From Puniceicoccales bacterium (GTDB taxonomy: Bacteria > Verrucomicrobiota > Verrucomicrobiia > Opitutales > UBA953): a stretch of 61,777 nucleotides of DNA. The notes beneath the pieces are model-generated. The model had not been told where the DNA came from and did no database searches. It saw nothing but the letters and a program-made list of their open reading frames with translations. Of the stretch, positions 45,675-56,992 are shown one piece after another. The first letter of the stretch is position 1. Every line of letters begins with the position of its first letter. The position numbers and the translations under genes were made by a program. Location: assembly GCA_031256995.1 (NCBI GenBank), contig JAIRPL010000030.1:1-61777 (forward strand), written 5' to 3'.

Positions 45675-47210
45675 CTACTTCTCCAATTCCCGGATGACAG
45701 GCAGGAGTTTTGCGTACACGCCGGCCGTTTCCGGGCGGGGCATGGTGACGGAGACCGTGGGACAAAATTTTTCCGCAAGGCCGTCATAGGCAAAACCACC
45801 GGTATCATGCGCCGCGATGAGGGCGGCGCCAAGGGCGGCGGAATCGGTGACCGAGATGGTTTCCACACGCGCCTGGAAGACATCGGCGAGGGTCTGCAGA
45901 ATGCCCTTGCTCCGGGAGGCGCCACCGGTGACGCGCAGGGTGTCGAATTTGCCCACCCAAGCGGAATGCAGGGCGCGGGAGAGCACCTGCGCCTCGACCG
46001 CCGCGCGAACACGCACCGCCGCCGGCGCCGACGCATAGTCAAAATTGGCGCGCAGGCCAATGGGACGCCCGGCGGGCGTGATCTCCTGCTCAAACCACGG
46101 CAACGCAAGCCGCCCTTCATTGCCGGGAGGCGTCTGCTCAAACGCCATCTCGTCAAAGAACTTCCAATCCACCCCGGCGTCGATGCGGACACGCTCCCGG
46201 GCCAGGGAGCCATTCTTGAAACAGGCCAGGCTCATGTTGCCGCCGGCGGGATTGCCAAAGACGTGGCCAAAACCATCGGGGTCGGTGTGGAATTTCTCAA
46301 ACGCGGCGAACACAGTGTCACTGGTGCCAAGGCTGACGACAGCCTTGCCCGGGCGGTGGGCGCCCATGCCGATCAGGCTGGCGGGATTGTCCCCCGTCCA
46401 AAGCGCCACGGGGATGCCGGGCCTGAGTCCGTATTTCGCAAAATAGGCGGCAAGGACACCCGCATGAACAGCCCCGCCACCGGCGGCGACACGCGGCAGC
46501 AGGCGAAGCAGGCCGGGCGCCGTGGCATCGGCGATTTCGGCGTCCCAGACGCCTGTGCGCAAATTCAGGAGATTCATGCCCGCGCCATCGCCAAAATCAA
46601 TGGGGGCGTCGCCGCCAACAAGGACGCTGGCGAGAAATGAGGAAACCAGATGGATGCGGGCGGTTGAGGCGTAGGCAACCGGGTCCTTTTTGAAAAACCG
46701 GCGGATTTGCGGACCGGTGAAGCGCTCAATGCCGGGCGACCCCGTGTCATCCTGCAGGCGCCTGCCAATCCTGGCGTCAAGCTCCCCAACCTCGGGCACC
46801 GTGCTTCCGTCCATCCATATCGGGGAGGTTTTGCGGGAGAAGATGCCGGCGAGCTGCGCGGCGAGGCTTTGCCCGGGGGCAAGCGCGGCCAACGCCCCGG
46901 CGGCCGTGTTGTTGAGATAAACAGAGCCATGCTGCTGCCCCGAGCCGCTGATGCCACGCACCAACGCAAGCGGCGCGCCGCCATCGGCAAGCCTCCTCAG
47001 CACAAGGTCAAGCGCGTCAAGCCACATCAAGGGACTGGCATGCTTCTCAAGCGGATCCGCGGAGGGAAGCACCCCGTCAGGCGAGTCATACTGCGGCAAT
47101 TCCCTGCCAAAATGGACGGTGGCGCTGGCAACGATCCGCCCGGCGGCGGCGTCTATGACGAGAGCCTTGAGACTCTGTGTGCTGGAATCAAATCCAAGGA
47201 AATGTGACAT
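45675..47210 (-). CDS. xylB: xylulokinase (FGGY family)
   Basis: A protein of 511 residues from ATG 47210 (MSHFLGFDSSTQSLKALVID), phosphorylating D-xylulose at O5. Motifs: FDSSTQS phosphate loop, ISGSGQQHGSVYL, the catalytic Asp region DFGDGAGMNLLN, SLGTSDTVFA, and VTGGASRSKGILQTLADVF followed by AALGAALIAAH in the C-terminal ATP lobe. No xylose isomerase or transporter is adjacent. hpf lies 121 bases upstream on the same strand, separated by a terminator. Confidence 0.88.
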   Translation of the reverse strand: MSHFLGFDSSTQSLKALVIDAAAGRIVASATVHFGRELPQYDSPDGVLPSADPLEKHASPLMWLDALDLVLRRLADGGAPLALVRGISGSGQQHGSVYLNNTAAGALAALAPGQSLAAQLAGIFSRKTSPIWMDGSTVPEVGELDARIGRRLQDDTGSPGIERFTGPQIRRFFKKDPVAYASTARIHLVSSFLASVLVGGDAPIDFGDGAGMNLLNLRTGVWDAEIADATAPGLLRLLPRVAAGGGAVHAGVLAAYFAKYGLRPGIPVALWTGDNPASLIGMGAHRPGKAVVSLGTSDTVFAAFEKFHTDPDGFGHVFGNPAGGNMSLACFKNGSLARERVRIDAGVDWKFFDEMAFEQTPPGNEGRLALPWFEQEITPAGRPIGLRANFDYASAPAAVRVRAAVEAQVLSRALHSAWVGKFDTLRVTGGASRSKGILQTLADVFQARVETISVTDSAALGAALIAAHDTGGFAYDGLAEKFCPTVSVTMPRPETAGVYAKLLPVIRELEK

Positions 47211-47245
47211 GCGCCAAAGGCTGGAAACAGGGGGGGCACGGGCAA

Positions 47246-47284
47246 CAAAAAAGCAGGCCTGCGAGACTCTCGCAAACCTGCCTG
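47246..47284 (-). terminator. rho-independent terminator of hpf
   Basis: On the minus strand CAGGTTTGCGAG pairs with CTCGCAGGCCTG (short internal mismatch) and is followed by a run of seven T, about 50 bases after the hpf stop and upstream of xylB. Confidence 0.8.
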
Positions 47285-47331
47285 AAACAAAAATCAAACG
47301 CGAAGGGGGACCGCGCCGGCCCAGCGGTGGC

Positions 47332-47772
47332 TCAGGCTGCGGCGCGGGCGGGCGCGGCAAGCCTCCGGGCGGGCACGGAGACCTTGGAGGCGCTTTTTCG
47401 CGGAGCGACGGCGGCCTTTGGCAATTCCACCGGGATATCCACATTGTGGGGGTGGTTGCGCTTCTCTTTCTCAAGACGGTGGCGGCGCCGCACCTGCCGG
47501 GTCAACTTCTCCGACAACGCGTCAATGGACTTGTAAAGATCATCGGACTCGATGCTGACGACGATATTCGGGCCGCGAACCTCCACCTGCGCCTTGGCGA
47601 CAAACTCGTTGTGATGCTTGTGGGAAGGACGGTACTCCAGCTCAACGTTGATGCGGACAATGCGTTCGTTGTGTTTGATGACCTTCGCCAGTTTGCCGGT
47701 CACATGCTCCTTGAGCGCCTCCGTGAGATCGAGGTTGAGGCCGGTGATGCGGATTTGATCGGGGTTTGTCAT
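47332..47772 (-). CDS. hpf: ribosome hibernation promoting factor (HPF/RaiA)
   Basis: A protein of 146 residues. The S30AE fold is clear: IRITGLNLDLTEALKEHVTGKLAKVIKH, NVELEYR, FVAKAQVEVRGPNIVVSIESDDLYKSIDALSEKLTRQVRRRH. The last 40 residues are Ala/Pro/Arg-rich. It lacks the separate dimerisation domain of long HPF, so it is the short type. AGGAAAGGAA lies 4 to 13 bases before the ATG, a good Shine-Dalgarno sequence unusual in this window. Divergent from ppdK and followed by its own terminator. Confidence 0.9.
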   Translation of the reverse strand: MTNPDQIRITGLNLDLTEALKEHVTGKLAKVIKHNERIVRINVELEYRPSHKHHNEFVAKAQVEVRGPNIVVSIESDDLYKSIDALSEKLTRQVRRRHRLEKEKRNHPHNVDIPVELPKAAVAPRKSASKVSVPARRLAAPARAAA

Positions 47773-48009
47773 GGGTTCCTTTCCTAGGGTTTTGGGTTTT
47801 GCGTTCGGCTCCGCGCCGCCACCGCCATGGAGCAGCGCCCCGAACGCGGCCGATTGTCACACTTCAACCCGCCCGCGCAAGTCTTCTCGCAGGAACATCC
47901 ATGTAAATTTCCAACAGACCCAGGACGGGTTTCCCGTTGACAGCGCAAGGGACATCCCTTTGCTGCCGCGACTTCTTTTCCGGGAGGAAATGGCACCAAC
48001 CATAGTGAG

Positions 48010-48052
48010 CGGGACGCACCAACGGGCGGGCGCGTCCCGTGTCGTTTTTTGA
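48010..48052 (+). terminator. terminator-like hairpin in the leader of ppdK
   Basis: CGGGACGC (48010-48017) and GCGTCCCG (48032-48039) form a perfect 8-bp stem with a 14-base loop, followed by TGTCGTTTTTTG. It lies about 60 bases before the ppdK ATG and no gene ends upstream on this strand, so it may be a transcription attenuator or the end of a small RNA. Confidence 0.6.
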
Positions 48053-48113
48053 CCCTTCCTCCCCCAAAAAAACACGCTTGAACGCAACACTGACACACCG
48101 CCCAAAGCATAAC

Positions 48114-50969
<2,856 letters not shown>

Positions 50970-50977
50970 CCACCCGC

Positions 50978-51001
50978 CGCCGGGGACCACCCTCCCCGGC
51001 G
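50978..51001. terminator. GC-rich hairpin just after ppdK
   Basis: CGCCGGGGA (50978-50986) and TCCCCGGCG (50993-51001), a perfect 9-bp stem starting 9 bases after the stop. No T run, so it is only a possible terminator. The rest of the 318-base gap to uvrB holds no recognisable gene; it has a long A/C-rich stretch before the uvrB start. Confidence 0.45.
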
Positions 51002-51287
51002 CCCCGGAACCAGCCCGGTTTCCGCACCACGCCCAGCCGCCCGCATTCCTCGCGAATGCGGCGGTTGTGTTTTTTTGCCCACGCAAAAGAACGCCCACCA
51101 CAGGAAACCGCCTTGCGCCCTCTGGCGCGACCCGCATGGCACATGCTTCCACGGGCGGCACAGGCGGCGGCGGATGTCCGTACCCGCACGGCATGCCGCC
51201 CCCCCAAAAAGCCACCCCCCGACGCGCAGGCTTGCGAAAAAACCGCGCAAACCGATACACACGCCGTCGAATTAACAAGAAAACAAA

Positions 51288-53369
51288 ATGGATGAAGAAA
51301 ACAATGCCCCGGCCCCGAAGCCCGATCCTCACGAACAATTCCGCCTCGTCGCCGACTACGCCCCCACAGGTGACCAGCCCCAGGCCATCGCGCAACTTGA
51401 GGCCTCATTCCGGGCCGGAAACAAGCACCAGACACTGCTCGGCGTCACCGGCTCCGGAAAGACATTCACGATGGCCAGCCTCATCCAGCGTCTTCAACGC
51501 CCAACCCTCATCATCTCCCACAACAAAACCCTCGCCGCGCAACTCTACTCCGAATTCAAGAACTTCTTCCCCCACAACGCCGTCGAATACTTCATCAGCT
51601 ATTACGACTATTACCAGCCCGAGGCCTACATCCCGCAAACCGACACCTACATTGAAAAAGACTCCGCCATCAACGACGACATTGAGCGCCTGCGCATCGC
51701 CGCCAGCAGCGCGCTGCTCTCGCGCCGCGATGTCATTGTCGTCGCCAGCGTCTCATGCATTTACGGACTCGGCTCCCCCGAGGATTTCAAGGACATGGCA
51801 ATCCATCTCGCGCCCGGCCTGCGGATGAGCCGCGACACCCTGCTCGAAAAACTCGTCACAAACCTCTATCAACGCGACGAACTGAAGCTTGAACGATGCA
51901 ATTTCCGCGTCCGCGGCGAGGTCGTGGACGTCTTTCCGGCCTACAAGGAAAACGCCCTGCGCATCGAATTCTGGGGGGATGAGATAGAAGGCCTTCGCGA
52001 ACTTGACCCCCTCACAGGGCGTGTCGGCGAACGCCTCGCGCGCTTTGACCTCTATCCCGCGACACAATACGTCGTCTCCCCCGCCCGCATCGCCCAGGCC
52101 CGCGACGCCATCCGCGCCGAGCTTGAGGAGCGCGTCGCCCATTTCGAGCGCGCCGGGCGCCTCCTTGAGGCGCAACGCATCCGGATGCGAACCGAGTATG
52201 ACCTCGAGATGCTGCAGGAGACCGGCATCTGCCAGGGCGTGGAAAACTACTCCCTGCACATCGCCGGACGCCGCCCCGGCTCGCGTCCCTGCTGCCTGCT
52301 CGACTTTTTCCCGGACGATTTTCTGACATTCATCGACGAAAGCCACGTCACCGTTCCGCAAATTTCCGGCATGTCCCACGGGGATCGTTCTCGAAAGGAG
52401 CGCCTTATCGAATTCGGTTTTAGACTTCCCAGCGCGCTTGAAAACCGGCCATTGCGCCCCGAGGAATTCCAGGCCGCCACCGGACAGACACTCTATGTCT
52501 CCGCCACTCCGGCACCCTACGAGATCAACATCAGCGCCACCGTCGCCGAGCAGATAATCCGCCCCACCGGCTTGCTCGACCCGGAAATGTGCGTGCGCCC
52601 CATCGCGGGGCAGGTCGAAGACCTCATCGCCGAGGCCAAGGCCGCGGCGGAAGCCGGGGAGCGAACCCTCGTCACAACCCTCACAAAACGCATGAGCGAG
52701 GACCTCGCCGAGCACATGCGCGAGCGCGGCCTGCGCGTCGAGTACCTCCACTCCGACATCGACGCGATTGAGCGCGTGGAAATCCTGCGACGCCTGCGCG
52801 AGGGCCGCTTTGACGTCCTCATCGGGGTCAACCTCCTGCGCGAAGGCCTCGACCTCCCCGAGGTTGCCCTTGTCGCCATCCTCGACGCCGACAAGGAAGG
52901 GTTCCTGCGCAGCCAGACCAGCATCATCCAAACCGCCGGCCGCGCCGCGCGCCACGAGCGGGGCCGCGTCATCCTTTATGCCGATGTGATGACCGAGTCA
53001 CTGGCGCGCGCCCAAGCCATCACAAAAATCCGCCGCGAGCGCCAGATCGCCTACAACCTCGAGCACGGCATCACCCCCCGCAGCGTCATCCGCCCTGTCC
53101 AAGCCAGCCTGACCCCGGGCATGGCCGACGCGCCATCCGCCGGGGACACCCTCGCCAGCACCCTGCTCGCCGAGCACAAGGAAACGGCAGACATCCTCGC
53201 CGAACTCGAAACCGAGATGCTCAGCGCCGCCGACCAACTCGAATTCGAGCGTGCCGCCCTGCTGCGCGACCAGATCGCCATCCTCAGGGGCGGCGCGGCA
53301 AACACGGGAAAGGACGCAAAACGGCCGGCGCAAACAACGTACAAGCCATCCCGCCGCAAACGCCGGTAG
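51288..53369 (+). CDS. uvrB: excinuclease ABC subunit B
   Basis: A protein of 693 residues. Nucleotide excision repair helicase-like subunit. Motifs: Walker A GVTGSGKTFTMA, beta-hairpin ISYYDYYQPEAYIPQTDTYIEKDSAIN, DESH (FIDESHVTVPQ), motif V LIGVNLLREGLDLPEVALVAILDAD, motif VI QTAGRAARHERGRV, and the C-terminal UVR motif (AADQLEFERAALLRDQI) that binds UvrC. The C-terminal tail is basic. No uvrA or uvrC is nearby. The start ATG has no clear Shine-Dalgarno sequence. Confidence 0.97.
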   Translation: MDEENNAPAPKPDPHEQFRLVADYAPTGDQPQAIAQLEASFRAGNKHQTLLGVTGSGKTFTMASLIQRLQRPTLIISHNKTLAAQLYSEFKNFFPHNAVEYFISYYDYYQPEAYIPQTDTYIEKDSAINDDIERLRIAASSALLSRRDVIVVASVSCIYGLGSPEDFKDMAIHLAPGLRMSRDTLLEKLVTNLYQRDELKLERCNFRVRGEVVDVFPAYKENALRIEFWGDEIEGLRELDPLTGRVGERLARFDLYPATQYVVSPARIAQARDAIRAELEERVAHFERAGRLLEAQRIRMRTEYDLEMLQETGICQGVENYSLHIAGRRPGSRPCCLLDFFPDDFLTFIDESHVTVPQISGMSHGDRSRKERLIEFGFRLPSALENRPLRPEEFQAATGQTLYVSATPAPYEINISATVAEQIIRPTGLLDPEMCVRPIAGQVEDLIAEAKAAAEAGERTLVTTLTKRMSEDLAEHMRERGLRVEYLHSDIDAIERVEILRRLREGRFDVLIGVNLLREGLDLPEVALVAILDADKEGFLRSQTSIIQTAGRAARHERGRVILYADVMTESLARAQAITKIRRERQIAYNLEHGITPRSVIRPVQASLTPGMADAPSAGDTLASTLLAEHKETADILAELETEMLSAADQLEFERAALLRDQIAILRGGAANTGKDAKRPAQTTYKPSRRKRR

Positions 53370-53520
53370 CCTTTGGCGCCACCAAGCCAGAACGCATTCC
53401 ACGCGCCCGCGTGGGACGCCGCCAATCCACCCCCAGGCCCCAAGAGACCGGCACGCAACAGGGCAACATCCCAATTTCAGCTTGTGACTCCCCAACTGCA
53501 CGCTATAACGAGCCGCTCCT

Positions 53521-54273
53521 ATGCGTTTTTCAAAGTTTTTTGCTCCCATCGCCTGCCTTTGCGCAACCGCGTTGTCCGCTCAAGCCGCGCCAACCCCGGC
53601 GGAAATCATCGCCAAAGCCCGCGAAAAAGTCGGTGGAGAGACCCAGCTTGCCTCCGTCAAAACCATAATCCTGCAAGGGGATGCGTACGACAAGGACGGC
53701 AAAAAGGTCGCCTTCACGGAAACCAAGCTCAAGGCACCCAACATGCGCCGCGAGTACGTGCTGTCCACGCAGCCGGGCGAAAACGGCTTTGAGCTTATAA
53801 GCGCCTCCAACGGCCTTGAGGGATTCGCCAAGATCGTCCGGGGCCGGACCCACCAAACCAAGCCTTTCGGCCTGCAGGATATCACCCGGAACACCGACCG
53901 GCTCCACGCCGAAATCAGCTTCTTTGCGGCGCCCGCGGGCGGATCCGTGACCTTTGACGCCGAGGTGCTCCAACAAGGCAAAACGTGCAACGCCCTGCTA
54001 TATAAGTACAAGGGTGGCACGCACATCCGCCGCTTCTTCGACAAGCAAACCGGGCAGCTGGTGGCCGAGGAGTCCTATTACGAAGCCGACACTCCCCAAA
54101 ACAAACGCATTCTCACCGTCTTCGAGGGCGAAATCTCCCCCGCAGGATCCCCCATCCATTTCCCGCGCAAAATCACCCGTTGGATCAATGGCGAGGCCTC
54201 CCGGATTGAGTACAGCAAGGTCATCGTGAATGAGGCGATCAACGACAGTGATTTTGCCTTCCCCATGCCCTGA
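53521..54273 (+). CDS. exported LolA-like/outer-membrane lipoprotein-sorting family protein
   Basis: A protein of 250 residues with a signal peptide (MRFSKFFAPIACLCATALSAQAA) and a single beta-rich domain. The pattern AEIIAKAREKVGGETQLASVKTIILQGDAYDKDGK followed by long strands with charged ends resembles LolA/LolB-like sorting proteins common in Verrucomicrobia. Its exact function is unknown; a lolC-lolD pair in this window makes a lipoprotein-handling role plausible. It precedes hisD by 143 bases. Confidence 0.6.
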   Translation: MRFSKFFAPIACLCATALSAQAAPTPAEIIAKAREKVGGETQLASVKTIILQGDAYDKDGKKVAFTETKLKAPNMRREYVLSTQPGENGFELISASNGLEGFAKIVRGRTHQTKPFGLQDITRNTDRLHAEISFFAAPAGGSVTFDAEVLQQGKTCNALLYKYKGGTHIRRFFDKQTGQLVAEESYYEADTPQNKRILTVFEGEISPAGSPIHFPRKITRWINGEASRIEYSKVIVNEAINDSDFAFPMP

Positions 54274-54416
54274 CCCCGCGCCGCCACGCGCGCCACGCCC
54301 GACCGTCCCATGCGCGCCACCTCAGCGCCATCGGCGGCGGGCATTCCTTTTTTTCGCCCCCTTTCCCCCATCCCCGCCCCCCCGACCAACCGAAACTTCG
54401 CTCCACGACCCCCTCC

Positions 54417-55727
54417 ATGCTGAAACTTGACTCCAAACAAAAAGACTTTCGCGCCCAGCTTGCGCGCTTTTGCGAAGAGACCGCCAGAAATCCAGAAGTG
54501 GCAAAAACGGTCTCCGAAATCATCGCCGATGTCCGGCGGGGCGGGGATGTGACAGTAAGCCAGTACACCGCAAAATTTGACGGCGCGCGTCTCAATGCCC
54601 GCCAGATGCGCATCTCCCCCGAGGCATTGGAAAAGGCCGCCGCCGCCCTCCCCGCCCCCGCCCGCAAGGCTTTCGACGAGGCCGCCCGCAACATCCGCGA
54701 TTATCACAAGCAGACACTCCCCAAATCCTGGGAGGCGAGGAACGCCCACGGCGCCCGCGTCGGCGAGACATTTCACCCCATCCGCCGCTGCGGCCTCTAC
54801 ATCCCCGGCGGCCAGGTGCCGCTCGCCTCCACTGTCTTCATGAGCGCGCTGCCGGCGCAACTCGCCGGAGTGCCCCAGATCGTCGCCTGCACCCCGCCCC
54901 GGCCCGATGGCTCCGTGGACGCCTCCATCCTCGCCGCGCTGCGCTTCTGCGGAGTCTCCGAGGTTTACGCCGTCGGCGGCGTGCAAGCCATCGCCCTCAT
55001 GGCCTACGGCACCGAGACCGTGCCCGCCGTGGACAAGATTTTCGGCCCCGGCAACGCCTACGTCTGCGAGGCCAAGCGCCAGGTGTTCGGCGACGTGGGC
55101 GTGGACCTGCTCCCCGGCCCAAGCGAGGTCGCCATCATCGCCGATGCCACCGCCAACCCGCAATGGACGGCCGCAAGCCTCCTGGCCCAGGCCGAGCACG
55201 GCACGGGCGGCGAAAAAATCTACCTCATCGCGACCGACGCCCCCTCCCTGCCCGACGCCGTCTGGCAGGCCATGCAAGTCCAGCTGGTCAGCCTCTCGCA
55301 CGCCGAAAAAATCCGCCGCGTGCTTGACCGGAACTACTGCGTGCTCTCCCTCTCCGGCCTTCAGGCGGCGGTGGAGGCCGCAAACTTCATAGCGCCCGAG
55401 CACCTCGAGATCCACACCTCCGAAAAAGACGCCCAGAAGTACGCGCGCCAGATCACCACCGCTGGCGCCATGTTCATCGGGCACCACACACCGACCGTCC
55501 TCGGCGACTTCACGGCGGGGCCGAGCCACACGCTCCCAACCGGGCGCACAGGGCGTTTTTTCAGCGGCCTTCAAGTCACCGACTTCATGCGCCGCACAAG
55601 CCTCGTTGAATACAGCCCGGAAAGCCTCAAGAAGGCCGCCGCCGTCGTCGCCGCATTCACGGAAATGGAGAAACTTGACGCCCACGGGCGTTCCCTGAGC
55701 ATCCGCCTTGAGGGCGGCGTCAGGTAG
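54417..55727 (+). CDS. hisD: histidinol dehydrogenase
   Basis: A protein of 436 residues. Oxidises histidinol to histidine with two NAD. Landmarks: GLYIPGGQVPLASTVFM, VYAVGGVQAIALMAYGTE, GPGNAYVCEAKRQVFG, the zinc-site AEHGTGG, and GDFTAGPSHTLPTGR. The C-terminal FMRRTSLVEYSPE is typical. Length is standard. It is the first gene of a short same-direction run (dUTPase-like, pseudopilin, fhs) with gaps of 60-120 bases. HisN (preceding step) is at 32.0 kb. Confidence 0.96.
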   Translation: MLKLDSKQKDFRAQLARFCEETARNPEVAKTVSEIIADVRRGGDVTVSQYTAKFDGARLNARQMRISPEALEKAAAALPAPARKAFDEAARNIRDYHKQTLPKSWEARNAHGARVGETFHPIRRCGLYIPGGQVPLASTVFMSALPAQLAGVPQIVACTPPRPDGSVDASILAALRFCGVSEVYAVGGVQAIALMAYGTETVPAVDKIFGPGNAYVCEAKRQVFGDVGVDLLPGPSEVAIIADATANPQWTAASLLAQAEHGTGGEKIYLIATDAPSLPDAVWQAMQVQLVSLSHAEKIRRVLDRNYCVLSLSGLQAAVEAANFIAPEHLEIHTSEKDAQKYARQITTAGAMFIGHHTPTVLGDFTAGPSHTLPTGRTGRFFSGLQVTDFMRRTSLVEYSPESLKKAAAVVAAFTEMEKLDAHGRSLSIRLEGGVR

Positions 55728-55786
55728 CCCAACCCGTCCGGGTTCCCTCCACGGCGCCTCCAACCAAACCGCCACCCTTGCCACCA

Positions 55787-56158
55787 ATGGACAAACTTGA
55801 GCACATCTTCGACATGCAGGCCGGACTCAACGCCCGCATCGGCGTCAACCCCGACGGAATGGACGAAAAGCAAAAAACCGAATGGGTGCTCAACTACACC
55901 CGCGCCCTCCAGCAGGAACTCGCCGAACTCGTCGATTCCATGCCTTGGAAATGGTGGGCCAAGTACCAGAAATTCGACGAGCAAAACGCCCGCGTGGAAG
56001 TCGTGGACATGCTGCACTTCCTCGTTTCCATCGCCCAGACACTTGGCATGGACGCCACCGACCTCTACGAAGCCTATCGCAAAAAAAACCAGGTGAACCA
56101 CGCACGCCAGGACACCGGTTACACCGCCAAGGACTCCTCCGACTCCCGGCACATATAG
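55787..56158 (+). CDS. dimeric dUTPase / MazG-like all-alpha NTP pyrophosphatase
   Basis: A protein of 123 residues from ATG 55787. Pattern of the all-alpha NTP-PPase superfamily, dimeric dUTPase group: FDMQAGLNARIG, LNYTRALQQELAELVDSMPWKWW (ExxE-like metal-binding pair, E and D), and VEVVDMLHFLVSIAQTLGM (second acidic pair). Predicted to hydrolyse dUTP to dUMP and PPi, preventing uracil misincorporation. It is unrelated to the trimeric Dut. Situated between hisD and a pseudopilin gene. Confidence 0.8.
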   Translation: MDKLEHIFDMQAGLNARIGVNPDGMDEKQKTEWVLNYTRALQQELAELVDSMPWKWWAKYQKFDEQNARVEVVDMLHFLVSIAQTLGMDATDLYEAYRKKNQVNHARQDTGYTAKDSSDSRHI

Positions 56159-56272
56159 CCCGCCTGCGCCGAAGACAGCCGTGCCCGGCCCATGCAACTC
56201 CGCCAGCATCCACTCCCGCTCCAGAATTCATCAAATCCCTCCACGTTCAAAACAACAACCCGTGCAAATCCC

Positions 56273-56956
56273 ATGAACCGACAACCCGCCCGCCCCGCCC
56301 GTCACCAGGCCTTCACCCTCATCGAGATCCTCGCCGTGATCGCCATCGTGGCGATTCTCTCCGCCGCCGTGCTCGCAATCGCCCCCGCCGTCGTCGAGGG
56401 CCAAAATCGCGCCACCACACGCGGCTACATCGACAGCCTCGCCTCGGCCTGCGAACAATTCCGCAACTCCAACGCATTCCGCGAATACCCAACCCACGAG
56501 GGCGAGGCCTCCGACGACGAGCAATGGCGCCTGAACTTCCACGCCTGCCTCACAGGCCTCAAGGTCCTCCATGCCGACAACGACAAGCTCCGCCTCGCCA
56601 GCATCTCCGAGGTCACCGACACGTCCGGGAACCCCCTCCAGCGCCGCAGCTTCATCGCCGAATCCGCCTTCAAGTTCAACCGCGTCGCCGGAGCCATCGC
56701 CGAGGAAAATCAACGCTACTTCGTCGACTCGTGGGAAAACCCGATCGCCTACCGCTACAACGTCATCACCGGCGGCGAAATGGGAAAAGCCTGGCTCGCC
56801 CCCAAGTATCTCATCGTCTCCGCCGGGGCAAAATTCCAGGACCCCATCACCCCCTCCGACTACTTCGCAAGCGGCATGCAAACCTCCGGCCAGGTTCCCG
56901 AGGATTACGCCGACACCTACCGCGCCGACAACATCGTCTCATGGAGCCGCGATTGA
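56273..56956 (+). CDS. stand-alone GspG-like pseudopilin
   Basis: A protein of 227 residues from ATG 56273. Prepilin leader MNRQPARPARHQA with cleavage after Ala, then FTLIEILAVIAIVAILSAAVL with Glu at +5, followed by a helix RGYIDSLASACEQFRNS and a C-terminal domain ending in VSWSRD, where SWEN/PIAYRYN is the pseudopilin beta core. It resembles the gene at 5.3 kb in its N-terminus (FTLIEILAVIAI) but is a separate lineage. Set between dUTPase-like and fhs genes with no other secretion gene nearby. Confidence 0.75.
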   Translation: MNRQPARPARHQAFTLIEILAVIAIVAILSAAVLAIAPAVVEGQNRATTRGYIDSLASACEQFRNSNAFREYPTHEGEASDDEQWRLNFHACLTGLKVLHADNDKLRLASISEVTDTSGNPLQRRSFIAESAFKFNRVAGAIAEENQRYFVDSWENPIAYRYNVITGGEMGKAWLAPKYLIVSAGAKFQDPITPSDYFASGMQTSGQVPEDYADTYRADNIVSWSRD

Positions 56957-56992
56957 CCTCTCACGCGCCGACGCCGCACCTCCTCCGCCGCC

